Source of the DNA: Streptomyces termitum
GTDB lineage: Bacteria; Actinomycetota; Actinomycetes; Streptomycetales; Streptomycetaceae
Length of the DNA: 64,000 nucleotides
NCBI RefSeq assembly: GCF_014650175.1
Contig: NZ_BMUL01000014.1
Coordinates: forward strand, 62,001-126,000
Direction: 5' to 3'
In this document: positions 53,005-62,218 of the stretch, one piece after another
How the letters are laid out: each line of letters begins with the position of its first letter
Numbering within the stretch: position 1 is the first letter of the stretch
Position numbers and translations under genes: made by a program
The notes under the pieces: model-generated
The model's input: the letters and a program-made list of their open reading frames with translations, nothing else
The model's database searches: none
What the model was told of the DNA's origin: nothing

Positions 53005-54159
53005 TCAAGTACCGCCTCGCCGCACGTTCGACCCCGGCTTGTCCCTGTTCGTCAACCTCCATCCGTCGACGTCCCGTTCCGCGTGACCGAGGGCGTGGAG
53101 TTCGTACAGCCGGGCGAGGGCCTCGTCGGGGGTGGTTCCGGCGCAGCGGGCGATCTCGGTGGTGGGGGCGGGGGTGCGGGTGGGGAGGGCTTCGAGGACC
53201 TGGGCGGTGGCGGGGTGGAGGAGGTCGCGGGGGAGGACGGGGCCGCGCCGGGCGGGGGCGAGGTCGCCGATGGCGCCGACGAGTTCGATGATCTCGTCGG
53301 CGTCGGTGACGAGGGTGGCGCCGTCCCGGATGAGGGCGTGGGTTCCGGTGGAGAGGTCGCTGGTGACGGGGCCGGGGACGGCCATCGTGTGGCGGCCGAG
53401 GCGGGTGGCGGCGCGGGCGGTGGCGAGGGAGCCGCTGCGGTGCCGGGCCTCGATGACGACGGTGCCGCGGGTGAGGGCGGCGATGACGCGGTTGCGGAGG
53501 ATGAAGCGGCTGGGGGTGGGGTGGCTGCCGGGCGGGAGTTCGCCGATGAGCAGTCCTTGGCGGGCGATGCGGTCGAGGAGGCTGGTGTGGCCCCGGGGGT
53601 AGGGGGTGTCGACGCCGCTGGCGAGGACGGCGGCGGTGGCTCCGCCGGCGGCGAGGGCGCCCCGGTGGGCGGCGCCGTCGATGCCGTAGGCGGCGCCGGA
53701 GACGACGATCCAGCCGTGCCGGCTGAGTCCGGCGGCGAGGTCGGTGGCGAGGTGGGCGCCGTAGGGGGTGCAGGCGCGGGCGCCGACGAGGGCGACGGAG
53801 CGCAGGGCCCAGGTGCGCAGGGAGGCGGGGCCGCGGAGCCAGAGGCCGAGGGGGCGGGCGTCGCCGAGGTCGTCGAGCTGGCGGGGCCATTCGGGGTCGC
53901 CGGGGACGAGGAAGCGGCCGCCGAGGCGGGTGATGTCGTCGAGGTCGGCTTCGGGGGTGGTGGTGCGGGCGCGGTGGTGCCAGCCGGCGAGGCGGCGGGG
54001 GCCGACGCCGGGGAGCGGGGGCGGGGTGGCGGCGCCGAGGAGGTCGAGGAGGGCGGGGGCGCCGTGGGCGCGCAGGGCGCGGCCGGCCTGTTCGTCGCCG
54101 GGTTCGAGGACGCGGGTGAGGGCGGCGCGGGCGAGTCGCTCGTGGTCGGGGGCGGTCAT
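53005..54159 (-). CDS. dprA: DNA processing protein DprA-type
   Basis: A 384-aa Rossmann-fold protein of the DprA/Smf family. It has an N-terminal HhH-like region (LPGVGPRRLAGWHHRA), the core LVGARACTPYGAHLA, SGAAYGIDGAAHRGAL, PSRFILRNRVIAALTRG and a winged-helix C-terminus. The family loads RecA on incoming single strands. The ATG overlaps the YifB stop. Its 239-base separation from whiG shows no additional gene. Confidence 0.93.
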   Translation of the reverse strand: MTAPDHERLARAALTRVLEPGDEQAGRALRAHGAPALLDLLGAATPPPLPGVGPRRLAGWHHRARTTTPEADLDDITRLGGRFLVPGDPEWPRQLDDLGDARPLGLWLRGPASLRTWALRSVALVGARACTPYGAHLATDLAAGLSRHGWIVVSGAAYGIDGAAHRGALAAGGATAAVLASGVDTPYPRGHTSLLDRIARQGLLIGELPPGSHPTPSRFILRNRVIAALTRGTVVIEARHRSGSLATARAATRLGRHTMAVPGPVTSDLSTGTHALIRDGATLVTDADEIIELVGAIGDLAPARRGPVLPRDLLHPATAQVLEALPTRTPAPTTEIARCAGTTPDEALARLYELHALGHAERDVDGWRLTNRDKPGSNVRRGGT

Positions 54160-55769
54160 CGGCGCTCTCCGGTGGTGAGGGGGACGCCCCGGGTGATGCC
54201 GGTGCGGAGTTCGAGCGCGAGGGCGATGTCGTCGCGGTCGGGCCGGTCGTGGCCGGCGAGGTCGGCGATGGTCCAGGCGACGCGGAGGACGCGGTCGAGG
54301 CCGCGGGCGGTGAGCAGGCCGCGTTCGACGTCGCGTTCGGCGTGGGCGAGGGCGCCGGGGGCGGTGAGGTGGCGGGTGCGGAGTTCGTGGCCGGGGATCT
54401 CGCTGTTGAGGGTCCAGGGGGTGCCGGTGAGGCGGGCGGTGGTGCGGGCGCGGGCTTCGCGGACGCGGTCGGCGACGGTGCCGGTGGGTTCGCCCCGGCC
54501 GCCCTGGCCGAGGAGGTCGGCGCGGGTGACGGGTTCGGCTTCGACCCGGAGGTCGATGCGGTCGAGGAGGGGGCCGGAGAGGCGGGCCTGGTAGCGGCGG
54601 ACGGCGGCGGGCGGGCATTCGCAGCCGGCGCCGTGGAGGGTGTGGCGGCCGCAGGGGCAGGGGTTGGCGGCGAGGGCGAGGAGGAAGCGGGCGGGGAGGC
54701 GGACGACGCCGGCGGTGCGGGCGATGACGACGTGTCCGGATTCGAGGGGCTGGCGCAGGGAGTCGAGGGATTTGGTGGAGAACTCGGGGGCTTCGTCGAG
54801 GAACAGCACGCCCCGGTGGGAGAGGGAGACGGCGCCGGGCCGGGGGATGCCGTTTCCGCCGCCGACGAGGGACTGCATGGTGGCGGAGTGGTGGGGTGCG
54901 CAGTAGGGGGCGCGGCGGACGAGGGGTTCGCCGGGCGGAAGGATGCCGGCGACGGAGTGGATGGCGGTGACTTCGAGGGATTCCTGGCGGGTGAGGGGCG
55001 GGAGGATGCCGGGGAGTCGTTCGGCGAGCATGGTCTTTCCTGCTCCGGGCGGTCCGGTGAGGAACAGGTGGTGGCCGCCGGCGGCGGCGATCTCCAGGGC
55101 GCGGCGGGCGGTGTGCTGTCCGGCGACGTCGGCGAGGTCGGGGCCTTCGCCGGGGTCGGGGGCGAGTCCGGTGCCGATGCCCGCGCCGGGGACGAGGAGT
55201 CCGGCGAGCATGGGGTCGGGGCGGCCTTCGACGACGGGTTCCTCGTCGGGGACGGGTTCGTCGGCGAGGATGGCGATGAGTTGGCGGAGGGTGCGGACGC
55301 CGAGGACGGAGACGCCGGGGACGAGGGCGGCTTCGCCTGCGGTCTGTTCGGGGACGACGACCTGGTGGTAGCCGGCGTCGGCGGCGGCGAGGACGGCGGG
55401 CAGGGTGCCCCGGACGGGGCGGACGCGGCCGTCGAGTCCGAGTTCGCCGATGAGGACGAGGTCGGCGATGGAGCGGGGGTCGATGCGTTCGGCGGCGCCG
55501 AGGACGGCCGCGGCGACGGCGAGGTCGAAGCCGGATCCGCTCTTGGGGACGGAGGCGGGGCTGAGGCCGACGGTGAGCTTCTTCTGGGGCCATTCGGCGC
55601 CGGAGTTGACGACGGCGGCGCGGACGCGGTCGCGGCTTTCGCTGAGGCTCTTGTCGGGGAGGCCGACGAGGGTGAAGGCGGCGACGCCGGGTTCGAGGTC
55701 GGCCTGGACCTCGACGAGGACGCCTTCGACGCCGACGAGGGCGACGGAGCAGGTGCGGGCGAATCCCAT
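54156..55769 (-). CDS. YifB-family Mg-chelatase-like AAA ATPase (ComM-like)
   Basis: A 537-aa protein. The N-terminal Lon-protease-fold domain (about 1-170: TLVGLPDKSLSESRDRVRAA) is followed by the AAA+ module with Walker A GPPGAGKTM, Walker B GVLFLDEAPEF, and the C-terminal Mg_chelatase domain (NPCPCGRHTLHGAGCECPP, four Cys). ComM helicases of this family promote branch migration during DNA uptake. The ATG overlaps the YraN stop by 4 bases. Confidence 0.93.
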   Translation of the reverse strand: MGFARTCSVALVGVEGVLVEVQADLEPGVAAFTLVGLPDKSLSESRDRVRAAVVNSGAEWPQKKLTVGLSPASVPKSGSGFDLAVAAAVLGAAERIDPRSIADLVLIGELGLDGRVRPVRGTLPAVLAAADAGYHQVVVPEQTAGEAALVPGVSVLGVRTLRQLIAILADEPVPDEEPVVEGRPDPMLAGLLVPGAGIGTGLAPDPGEGPDLADVAGQHTARRALEIAAAGGHHLFLTGPPGAGKTMLAERLPGILPPLTRQESLEVTAIHSVAGILPPGEPLVRRAPYCAPHHSATMQSLVGGGNGIPRPGAVSLSHRGVLFLDEAPEFSTKSLDSLRQPLESGHVVIARTAGVVRLPARFLLALAANPCPCGRHTLHGAGCECPPAAVRRYQARLSGPLLDRIDLRVEAEPVTRADLLGQGGRGEPTGTVADRVREARARTTARLTGTPWTLNSEIPGHELRTRHLTAPGALAHAERDVERGLLTARGLDRVLRVAWTIADLAGHDRPDRDDIALALELRTGITRGVPLTTGERR

Positions 55770-56251
55770 CAGGCCACCCCTCGGGCGTGGGTGAGGACGG
55801 GGGCGCCGCGCCGGGGCAGGACGATGCCGACGAGGTCGATGCGGACGCCGCCGGGGGGTGGTGGGGTGCCGCTGCGGTCGAGCCAGCAGGCGGCGAGGTG
55901 GCGGAGTCGGGCGGCCTTCTCGGGGGTGACGGCGGCCATGGGGTGTTCGAAGCGGCCGTCGCGGCGGGTCTTCACCTCGCAGATGACGAGGGTGTCGCCG
56001 TCGCGGGCGACGATGTCGATCTCTCCGGTGCGGCCGTGGCGCCAGTTGCGGGCGAGGACGCGCAGGCCGGTGGCGGTGAGCCGGCGGGCCGCCAGGTCTT
56101 CTCCGTACCGTCCGAGCGCGCGGGCGGCGCGGCTGCGGTGGCGTCCGGACGCGGGGGTGCGTACGGGGGCCGGTGTGGGGGCGAGGGCGGGGGCGTCGGG
56201 TACGGACCCGGGCGCGGGGGTGTGTGCGGTCGTGCGTGCGGTCGTGTTCAT
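55769..56251 (-). CDS. YraN/UPF0102-family nuclease-like protein
   Basis: A 160-aa protein with a 45-residue Pro/Ala-rich leader and the UPF0102 Holliday-junction-resolvase-like core: LGRYGEDLAARRL, EIDIVARDGDTLVICEVKTRRDG, RIDLVGI. The start at 56251 is backed by GGAGG eight bases upstream; upstream ATG 56341 is rejected. It forms the cluster yraN-yifB-dprA, all ATGA-coupled. Confidence 0.9.
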   Translation of the reverse strand: MNTTARTTAHTPAPGSVPDAPALAPTPAPVRTPASGRHRSRAARALGRYGEDLAARRLTATGLRVLARNWRHGRTGEIDIVARDGDTLVICEVKTRRDGRFEHPMAAVTPEKAARLRHLAACWLDRSGTPPPPGGVRIDLVGIVLPRRGAPVLTHARGVA

Positions 56252-56332
56252 CGGGACCACCTCCGTCACCGACTGTGACGGAGGGATCCGGACCGCGTGC
56301 GGGGCTGTGGACAAGCGGGCCGTACATGAAAA

Positions 56333-56362
56333 GTCCGTCACTCACACGGGTGAGTGACGGAC
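56333..56362 (-). terminator. Hairpin terminator after the DUF2469 gene
   Basis: GTCCGTCACTCAC with its exact complement around a 4-base loop, 31 bases past the gene's end at 56393. Confidence 0.85.
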
Positions 56363-56392
56363 GGGGAGCTGCCGGACGGCGTACGCGTCCGG

Positions 56393-56701
56393 TCAGCTGC
56401 CGGGCAGTTCGAGGTCGCTCTTGTTGAGCTCCTCGATGTTCACGTCCTTGAAGGTGAGCACGCGGACCTGCTTCACGAACCTCGCCGGCCGGTACATGTC
56501 CCAGACCCAGGCGTCGGCCATGCTGACCTCGAAGAAGACCTCGCCCTGGACCGAGTGCACCTGCATCTCGTAGTCGTTGGTGAGGTAGAAGCGCCGCTCG
56601 GTCTCGATGACGTATTTGAACAGCCCGACGACGTCTCGGTACTCCCGGTAGAGCTTCAGCTCCATCTCGGTCTCGTACTTCTCGAGGTCCTCGGCGCTCA
56701 T
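56393..56701 (-). CDS. DUF2469 family protein
   Basis: A 102-aa highly conserved actinobacterial protein. It begins MSAEDLEKYETEMELKLYRE, and WVWDMYRPARFVKQVRVLTF is diagnostic. The function is unknown; it is almost always found between the nudix/signal-peptidase and yraN genes. GGGGAA lies eight bases before the ATG at 56701. Confidence 0.92.
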   Translation of the reverse strand: MSAEDLEKYETEMELKLYREYRDVVGLFKYVIETERRFYLTNDYEMQVHSVQGEVFFEVSMADAWVWDMYRPARFVKQVRVLTFKDVNIEELNKSDLELPGS

Positions 56702-56714
56702 GGCATGTTCCCCT

Positions 56715-57311
56715 TCAGCCGTGCGTCCCCCTATTGTGCGCCAGCCGTCCGCGCCCCTGGACGATTTCGGGGGCGAGAACCACGGGCGACCCGGGGGGTC
56801 CCTCGTCGAGCAGCGTGCGCAGCAGCTCGGCGAGCCTGATGGGGTACACGGTCTCATGGGCCGCCGACAGTTCGGCGGAGGTCCACCATCTCAGGCCGGA
56901 GAGGCTGCGGGTCTCCAGGTCGGTGAGGGCGCGGGGGCCGGGTGCGGGGCCGGTGCGGTGGACGCGGGCGAGGAAGTACCACTCGTCCTGTTCCCAGCGG
57001 CGGCCGGCGAAGGGGAAGGCGCAGTGGCGGCGCCAGAGGACGGGGCCGAGTTCGGCGTCGGTGATGCCGGTCTCCTCGGCCAGTTCGCGCAGGGCGGCCT
57101 GGGCGTGGCTCTCGTCGCCCTCCAGACCGCCGCCGGGGGTGAACCACCAGGTGACGGACGGGTCGTCGGGTTCGTGTCCGTGCAGGAGGAGGAGGCGGTC
57201 GTCGGGGTCGAGGAGGATGACCCGGGCGACCTGCCGCCGTTCGTCGGGCGTCTCCCCCGGCTCCGTACCGTCCCCGTCCGTCGCGTCGTCGTCCGTCGTG
57301 CCGTCTGTCAT
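56715..57311 (-). CDS. Nudix hydrolase
   Basis: A 198-aa pyrophosphohydrolase. The nudix box GGLEGDESHAQAALRELAEE (continuing TGI, about 90-112) is intact. An acidic tail precedes the fold. The substrate is unclear: nucleotide or sugar pyrophosphates. It overlaps the sipZ stop by ATGA, 13 bases before the DUF2469 start. Confidence 0.9.
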   Translation of the reverse strand: MTDGTTDDDATDGDGTEPGETPDERRQVARVILLDPDDRLLLLHGHEPDDPSVTWWFTPGGGLEGDESHAQAALRELAEETGITDAELGPVLWRRHCAFPFAGRRWEQDEWYFLARVHRTGPAPGPRALTDLETRSLSGLRWWTSAELSAAHETVYPIRLAELLRTLLDEGPPGSPVVLAPEIVQGRGRLAHNRGTHG

Positions 57312-58084
57312 GTCGTCCTCTCGCGGGCGGGTGCGCGGCGGCGCAGGAGGCCGGCGACGGGGCCGTACGCGGCGCCGGCCAGGACCAGGACGGCGCCGGC
57401 CGCGACGGAGGTCAGGAGGAGGGCCACCGGGCCGGGTTCGGAGGTGCCGCCGGGCAGGGCGGCGAAGCCGGCGGGGCGCTCGACGAGGGAGCCGGGGGCG
57501 GGCCAGACGACGGCGTCGACGCGGGCGACGACGCTGGTGCGCGGCACCGATCCCTGGGCGGCGTCCTCCAGGTGGGTGCGGGAGTCGAGGGAGGTGAAGC
57601 GGTCGTCGCCGAGGAGGAAGAGGCTGCCGTCGGGGACGGTGGCGGAGAAGTCCTCGGCGGAGGCGCGCGGGGAGCCGTCGAGGCCGGGGGCGAGGTACGG
57701 CTCGTCGACCGGGGTGCCGTTGACGGTGAGCCGGTCGCCCTCGCCGCAGCAGGCGACGGTGTCGCCGCCGACGGCGACGACCCGCTTGACCATGGGGACG
57801 CCGCCCCAGAGGGGGTCCTCGAAGACGACGATGTCGCCGCGCCTGACGTCCGTGCCGTCGACGCGCTGGGCGAGGACCTTGGAGCCCACGGCGAGGGTGG
57901 GGGTCATGGAGTCGGAGGGCACGGTGTAGGGCCGGTAGAGCAGGGCCCCCGCGGCGAAGCCGCCGAGGAAGAGGAGACAGCCGACGGCCACGACCAGCCC
58001 CGACAGCACGCTGCCGAGGCGGCCGTGGCCGTCACGCTTTCCCGTACCGCTTCCGGCCGTCCCGCTGCCGGTCGTTCCGCTCAT
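57308..58084 (-). CDS. sipZ: Type I signal peptidase (SipZ-type)
   Basis: A 258-aa signal peptidase with an N-terminal helix, catalytic Ser in PSDSMTPTL and Lys in MVKRVVAVGGD, and a second C-terminal helix. The length equals that remembered for S. lividans SipZ. The ATG at 58084 is chosen; a GTG two codons upstream exists. Fourth and last in the sipW-X-Y-Z run. Confidence 0.92.
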   Translation of the reverse strand: MSGTTGSGTAGSGTGKRDGHGRLGSVLSGLVVAVGCLLFLGGFAAGALLYRPYTVPSDSMTPTLAVGSKVLAQRVDGTDVRRGDIVVFEDPLWGGVPMVKRVVAVGGDTVACCGEGDRLTVNGTPVDEPYLAPGLDGSPRASAEDFSATVPDGSLFLLGDDRFTSLDSRTHLEDAAQGSVPRTSVVARVDAVVWPAPGSLVERPAGFAALPGGTSEPGPVALLLTSVAAGAVLVLAGAAYGPVAGLLRRRAPARERTT

Positions 58085-58137
58085 GGGCACCCCAGAGGTC
58101 TGTCGACGTTCCGGGACGGCACCCTACCCGCGGGTCA

Positions 58138-59052
58138 CTACTCGGCGGTATGCCGTGCGGTGCGCTTCTTGCGGCGCCACAGGACCAGGGGCAGCGCCCC
58201 GGCGAGGCCGAGGGCGGCCGGTGCCGCGGCGGCGGCGAGTCCGGGCTGGTCGAAGGTGGCCGGGACGGGGAGGGTGGACCAGCGGTTGACGGGCCAGGCG
58301 ACGACGATGGCGCGGCCGACGACCTGGTCCTGGGCGACGGTGCCGCCGCCGGGGAGCTCCTGGTGGAAGCGGGAGTCCAGGGAGTTCTGGCGGTTGTCGC
58401 CCATGACCCAGATGCGGTCCTCGGGGACCTTGATCGGGCCGAAGGAGTCCTGGCAGGGCATGGAGCCCGGGTACAGGTAGGAGGTCTCGTCGAGTTCCTT
58501 GCCGTTGAGGACGACCTTGCCGCCCTCCTTGCAGGAGACGGTGTCGCCGCCGACGGCGATGACCCGCTTGATGAGGTCCTTCTCCTCGGCGGACGGCATG
58601 AGGCCGATGAAGCTGAGGAACTTCTGGAGGGCGTTGGGGGCGGGGGTCTCCGCGGTCTCCAGCCAGCCGCCCGGGTCGTGGAAGACGACGACCTCGCCGC
58701 GCTCGGGTTCGGAGCCGAACCACGGCGTCAGCTTGTCGACGAGGACCCGGTCGCCCTTCTTGAGGGTGTTCATCATCGATTCCGAGGGAATCGAGAACGC
58801 CTGCACCAGGAAGGTCTTGATCAGCAGCGCGAGGATGAGCGCGATGCCGATCAGGAGCGGCAGTTCCTTCCAGAAGGAACGCGGCTTCTGGGGACGTCCG
58901 CCGGTGTCCTCGTCGGTCGTGTCCGGGTTCTCGCCGGGCGCCGGTGTGCTGTCGCCGCTGTTGTCTTCCGTCACGCTCTCACCTCTGGCCCCGTCGGCCC
59001 TGTCCTCGGGCCCGTCCTGTCCGGAACGGGCGCCGACGGTCACTTCCCCCAC
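58138..59052 (-). CDS. sipY: Type I signal peptidase (SipY-type)
   Basis: A 304-aa membrane serine peptidase. Catalytic Ser is in PSESMMNTL and Lys in LIKRVIAVGGD; MGDNR is box E. A C-terminal second anchor (PAALGLAGALPLVLW) is present. Start ambiguous: GTG 59052 with GAGGAG five bases upstream overlaps sipX by 74 bases; GTG 58974 would abut the sipX stop. Confidence 0.9.
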   Translation of the reverse strand: MGEVTVGARSGQDGPEDRADGARGESVTEDNSGDSTPAPGENPDTTDEDTGGRPQKPRSFWKELPLLIGIALILALLIKTFLVQAFSIPSESMMNTLKKGDRVLVDKLTPWFGSEPERGEVVVFHDPGGWLETAETPAPNALQKFLSFIGLMPSAEEKDLIKRVIAVGGDTVSCKEGGKVVLNGKELDETSYLYPGSMPCQDSFGPIKVPEDRIWVMGDNRQNSLDSRFHQELPGGGTVAQDQVVGRAIVVAWPVNRWSTLPVPATFDQPGLAAAAAPAALGLAGALPLVLWRRKKRTARHTAE

Positions 59053-59986
59053 GTCCACTCCTCGATTCGTGCGTCCGCCCGTCCCGGAACAGGAACAGGC
59101 CCGCCATTCCCATAACGAGCAGGAGTTCCCCGGGGGTCGGCGGCCGGGGCGATCCGTTCGCGTTCCGCGAGGACTCAGTATGCGGGATGCCGCGTGCGGT
59201 CCCGGCATCCGCGGGCGCGTCCGGCACCGCGGCGAAGGCGTCGCGCTCCTCCAGGCGGCGCCAGTGGCCGAAGGGCCAGGCGATCACCACGGCGCGCCCC
59301 ACGACCTGCTCCTCGGCGATCGTGCCCCGGCCCGGTTCGTCCAGGTGGTAGCGGGAGTCGGCGGAGTCGGCGCGGTGGTCGCCGAGGACGAAGATCCGGC
59401 CCTCGGGGACCTTCACCTCGAAGGGGATGGCGGAGGGCTGGTTGCCGGGGTACAGGTAGGGCTCGTCGATCGGGGTGCCGTTGACGGTGAGCCGGCCGTC
59501 CTTGCCGCAGCAGCGGACGGTGTCGCCGCCGACGGCGACGACCCGCTTGATGAGGTCCCGTTCGTCGGCGGAGGGCATCAGCCCGATGAAGGTGAGCGCC
59601 TGTTTGAGCTGTTTGACGCCGATCGGGTCCTCGGTGGCGGGGGCCGTCTCCTGGTGGAGCCAGCTGCCGGGGTCCTTGAAGACGACGACGTCCCCGCGCT
59701 GCGGTGCGGAGCCGAACCACGGGGTGAGCTTGTCGACGAGGACCCGGTCGTCGATCCGGATGGTCTGCTCCATGGAGCCGGACGGGATGACGAACGCCTG
59801 GACGAGGAAGGTCTTGAGGACGAGCGCGATGAGCACCGCGACCCCGACCAGGAGGGGGATCTCGCGGAGTGCGGAGCGCTGCCGGCGCCGCTTGACCCGG
59901 CGGGCCAGCCGGCGCCGGTCGGCCCGGCCGGGCGGGGCCGCCGCGTCGTCCGGTCCGGCGTCCGCCCGGCGGCCGTGGCTACCCAT
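58979..59986 (-). CDS. sipX: Type I signal peptidase (SipX-type)
   Basis: A 335-aa peptidase. It has Arg-rich cytoplasmic N-terminus, a helix LVGVAVLIALVLKTFL, catalytic PSGSMEQT and LIKRVVAVGGD, LGDHRADSADSRYH, and a second C-terminal hydrophobic patch (ELLLVMGMAGLFLF). The very basic tail (SRSGRGGSDRRRPFR) is likely cytoplasmic. Overlaps sipW by 8 bases. Confidence 0.9.
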   Translation of the reverse strand: MGSHGRRADAGPDDAAAPPGRADRRRLARRVKRRRQRSALREIPLLVGVAVLIALVLKTFLVQAFVIPSGSMEQTIRIDDRVLVDKLTPWFGSAPQRGDVVVFKDPGSWLHQETAPATEDPIGVKQLKQALTFIGLMPSADERDLIKRVVAVGGDTVRCCGKDGRLTVNGTPIDEPYLYPGNQPSAIPFEVKVPEGRIFVLGDHRADSADSRYHLDEPGRGTIAEEQVVGRAVVIAWPFGHWRRLEERDAFAAVPDAPADAGTARGIPHTESSRNANGSPRPPTPGELLLVMGMAGLFLFRDGRTHESRSGRGGSDRRRPFRTGRARGQGRRGQR

Positions 59987-60845
59987 GCCCGCTCCCCCGG
60001 GGCCCGGTCGGGTGCCCGGCGGCCGGCGGCGCCGGTACGGAGTCGTAGGCTCCGGTCCGCTCGAACGCGGTCCAGCGGCCGACGGGCCAGACGATCCAGG
60101 CGGCGCGGCCGACGACCCGGTCGACGGGGACCATGCCGCCGCCGGGGCTGCCGAGGTGGTCGCGGGAGTCGCTGGACTGGCTGCGGTGGTCGCCCATCAC
60201 CCAGAGGGTGCCCGGGGGGACGACGATGTCGAAGGGGACGTCGGAGGGCCGGTCGCCGGGGGCGAGGTACGGCTCCTCGACGCGGGTGCCGTTGACGCTG
60301 ATCCGGCCGTCCGTGTCGCAGCAGACGACCCGGTCGCCGCCGGTGCCGACGACGCGCTTGACGAAGTCGGTCTCGTCGGGGGCGGCGAGGCCGAGAGAGG
60401 CCGCGGCGTCGTGCAGGAGGCCGGTGACGGGATTGCCCGCGGGCTGTTCCGGGACGAAGGATCCGGTGCCGTCGAAGACGACGACGTCGCCCCGGGCCGG
60501 CTCGTTGCCGAAACGGTACGCCAGCTTGTTGACGAGGAGCCGGTCGCCGACCTGGAGGGTGGGTTCCATGGAGCGGCTCGGGATCAGGAAGGGCTGGGCG
60601 ACGAAGTGGCTGACGAGCAGCAGGAGGACCACGCAGGCGGCGCCGGTCAGGCCGGTGCGCAGCCAGGAGGGGCCGCGCTCGGCGGGGTCGTCCCCGGAGG
60701 TCTCCTCCGGATCCTCGGAGGGGGCGTCGCCGTCGGGCGTCCCGGGAACGCGCACGGAGCGCGACCCGTCGTCCGTGGCGGGATCCACTGGGGGATCCGC
60801 CGGGGAGGAGGGGTCGCGCTCCGTGTGCTGTGCTTCGGTGTCCAT
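59979..60845 (-). CDS. sipW: Type I signal peptidase (SipW-type)
   Basis: A 288-aa peptidase with one N-terminal membrane anchor after a 60-residue acidic tail. Catalytic PSRSMEPTL and FVKRVVGTGGD and MGDHRSQSSDSR box E are intact; there is no C-terminal helix. It is 69 bases from rplS; first of four tandem paralogues. Confidence 0.92.
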   Translation of the reverse strand: MDTEAQHTERDPSSPADPPVDPATDDGSRSVRVPGTPDGDAPSEDPEETSGDDPAERGPSWLRTGLTGAACVVLLLLVSHFVAQPFLIPSRSMEPTLQVGDRLLVNKLAYRFGNEPARGDVVVFDGTGSFVPEQPAGNPVTGLLHDAAASLGLAAPDETDFVKRVVGTGGDRVVCCDTDGRISVNGTRVEEPYLAPGDRPSDVPFDIVVPPGTLWVMGDHRSQSSDSRDHLGSPGGGMVPVDRVVGRAAWIVWPVGRWTAFERTGAYDSVPAPPAAGHPTGPRGSGHG

Positions 60846-60914
60846 CGGGGGGTGAGCCTATCCGGCCCGCCTGTACGAGGAGCGTGAAGCGTCGCGCGAG
60901 GGGTGAGCCGGAGC

Positions 60915-61265
60915 TCAGTTGTCGCGCTTCTCCTTGATCTTGGCGGCCTTGCCGCGCAGCTCGCGGAGGTAGTAGAGCTTGGCGCGACGGACGTCACCGC
61001 GGGTCACGAGCTCGATCTTCTCGAAGATCGGGCTGTTGACCGGGAAGGTCCGCTCGACGCCGACGGAGAAGGAGACCTTGCGGACGGTGAAGGTCTCGGA
61101 GACGCCGGAGCCCTGGCGGCGGATGACGACGCCCTTGAACTGCTGGATACGGGAGCGGTTGCCCTCGATGACGCGCACGTGGACGTTCACGGTGTCGCCG
61201 GGACGGAAGGAGGGCAGGTCGGAGCGGAGGGAAGCCGCGTTCACCTGGTCGAGCAGGGAGGCCAT
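60915..61265 (-). CDS. rplS: 50S ribosomal protein L19
   Basis: A 116-aa protein. FRPGDTVNVHVRVIEGNRSRIQ and GVVIRRQGSGVSETFTVRK are hallmark L19 segments. The start at 61265 (MASLLDQ) is the conserved one; the nine upstream codons are not. Confidence 0.97.
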   Translation of the reverse strand: MASLLDQVNAASLRSDLPSFRPGDTVNVHVRVIEGNRSRIQQFKGVVIRRQGSGVSETFTVRKVSFSVGVERTFPVNSPIFEKIELVTRGDVRRAKLYYLRELRGKAAKIKEKRDN

Positions 61266-61392
61266 GGAGGTCTCTTTCCTCGCCGATGCCACAGGCCATC
61301 AGCGGTGAGGTACGAATCGATGGATCGCCGTGCGGTCGATGGCGGGCGGCTCCCCCTGTGGCAGGGGCGCGCGCCGGACGCACGGCAGTCGC

Positions 61393-62214
61393 CTATTCTT
61401 CCACGCCCTCGACCCTGCGCCAAAATCGGCCGCCGGGCTCGGGGGCCCAGCCCAGGATCGAGAGGGTCTCGCGGTCCTTCTTGTCGAAGGAGGCGGGGTC
61501 GCAGCGCTCGATGAGGTCGGGCCGGTTGGCCGCGGTGCGGCGGAACGCCTCGTCGCGGCGCCAGCGGGCGATCTTGCCGTGGTGGCCGCTGAGCAGGACG
61601 TCGGGGATCTCCCGGCCGCGCCACTCGGGCGGCTTGGTGTAGACGGGGCCTTCCAGGAGGTTGGCCATGGCGCCGGGGGCGAAGGAGTCGTCGCGGTGCG
61701 ACTCGGCGTTGCCGAGGACGCCGGGGAGGAGGCGGGCGACGGCCTCGGTGACGACGAGGACGGCGGCCTCGCCGCCGGCGAGGACGTAGTCGCCGATGGA
61801 GACCTCGTAGACGGGCAGGCGGGTGGCGTACTCGTCGATGACGCGGCGGTCGATGCCCTCGTAGCGGGCGGGGGTGAAGACCAGCCAGGGCCGCTCGGAG
61901 AGTTCGACGGCGAGTGCCTGGGTGAAGGGCCGGCCGCTGGGGGTGGGGACGACGAGGGCGGGGCCGTGGGCGCCGGCCTCGTAGCCGTCGGCGAGGACCT
62001 GGTCGAGGGCGTCGCCCCAGGGCTCGGTCTTCATGACCATGCCGGGGCCGCCGCCGTAGGGGGTGTCGTCGACCGTGTTGTGCCGGTCGTAGGTCCATTC
62101 CCGCAGGTCGTGGATGTGGACGTCGAGCCGGCCGCGCGCGCGGGCCTTGCCGACGAGCGAGACGTTCAGCGGGTCGAGGTACTCGGGGAAGATCGTGACG
62201 ACGTCGAGCCTCAT
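61393..62214 (-). CDS. trmD: tRNA (guanine37-N1) methyltransferase
   Basis: A 273-aa SPOUT (knotted) enzyme methylating G37 of tRNAs. DVVTIFPEYLDPLN start, DDTPYGGGPGMVMK, CRYEGIDRRV-type ARYEGIDRRVIDEY and the trefoil knot EVSIGDYVLAGGEAAVLV are intact. 4 bases after rimM. Confidence 0.97.
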   Translation of the reverse strand: MRLDVVTIFPEYLDPLNVSLVGKARARGRLDVHIHDLREWTYDRHNTVDDTPYGGGPGMVMKTEPWGDALDQVLADGYEAGAHGPALVVPTPSGRPFTQALAVELSERPWLVFTPARYEGIDRRVIDEYATRLPVYEVSIGDYVLAGGEAAVLVVTEAVARLLPGVLGNAESHRDDSFAPGAMANLLEGPVYTKPPEWRGREIPDVLLSGHHGKIARWRRDEAFRRTAANRPDLIERCDPASFDKKDRETLSILGWAPEPGGRFWRRVEGVEE

Positions 62215-62218
62215 GTCC

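Noticed and set aside
53005..55593. 862-aa minus-strand frame
   Set aside because: Only its last 384 codons (dprA) are real; the upstream Arg/His/Pro part is a shadow of yifB.
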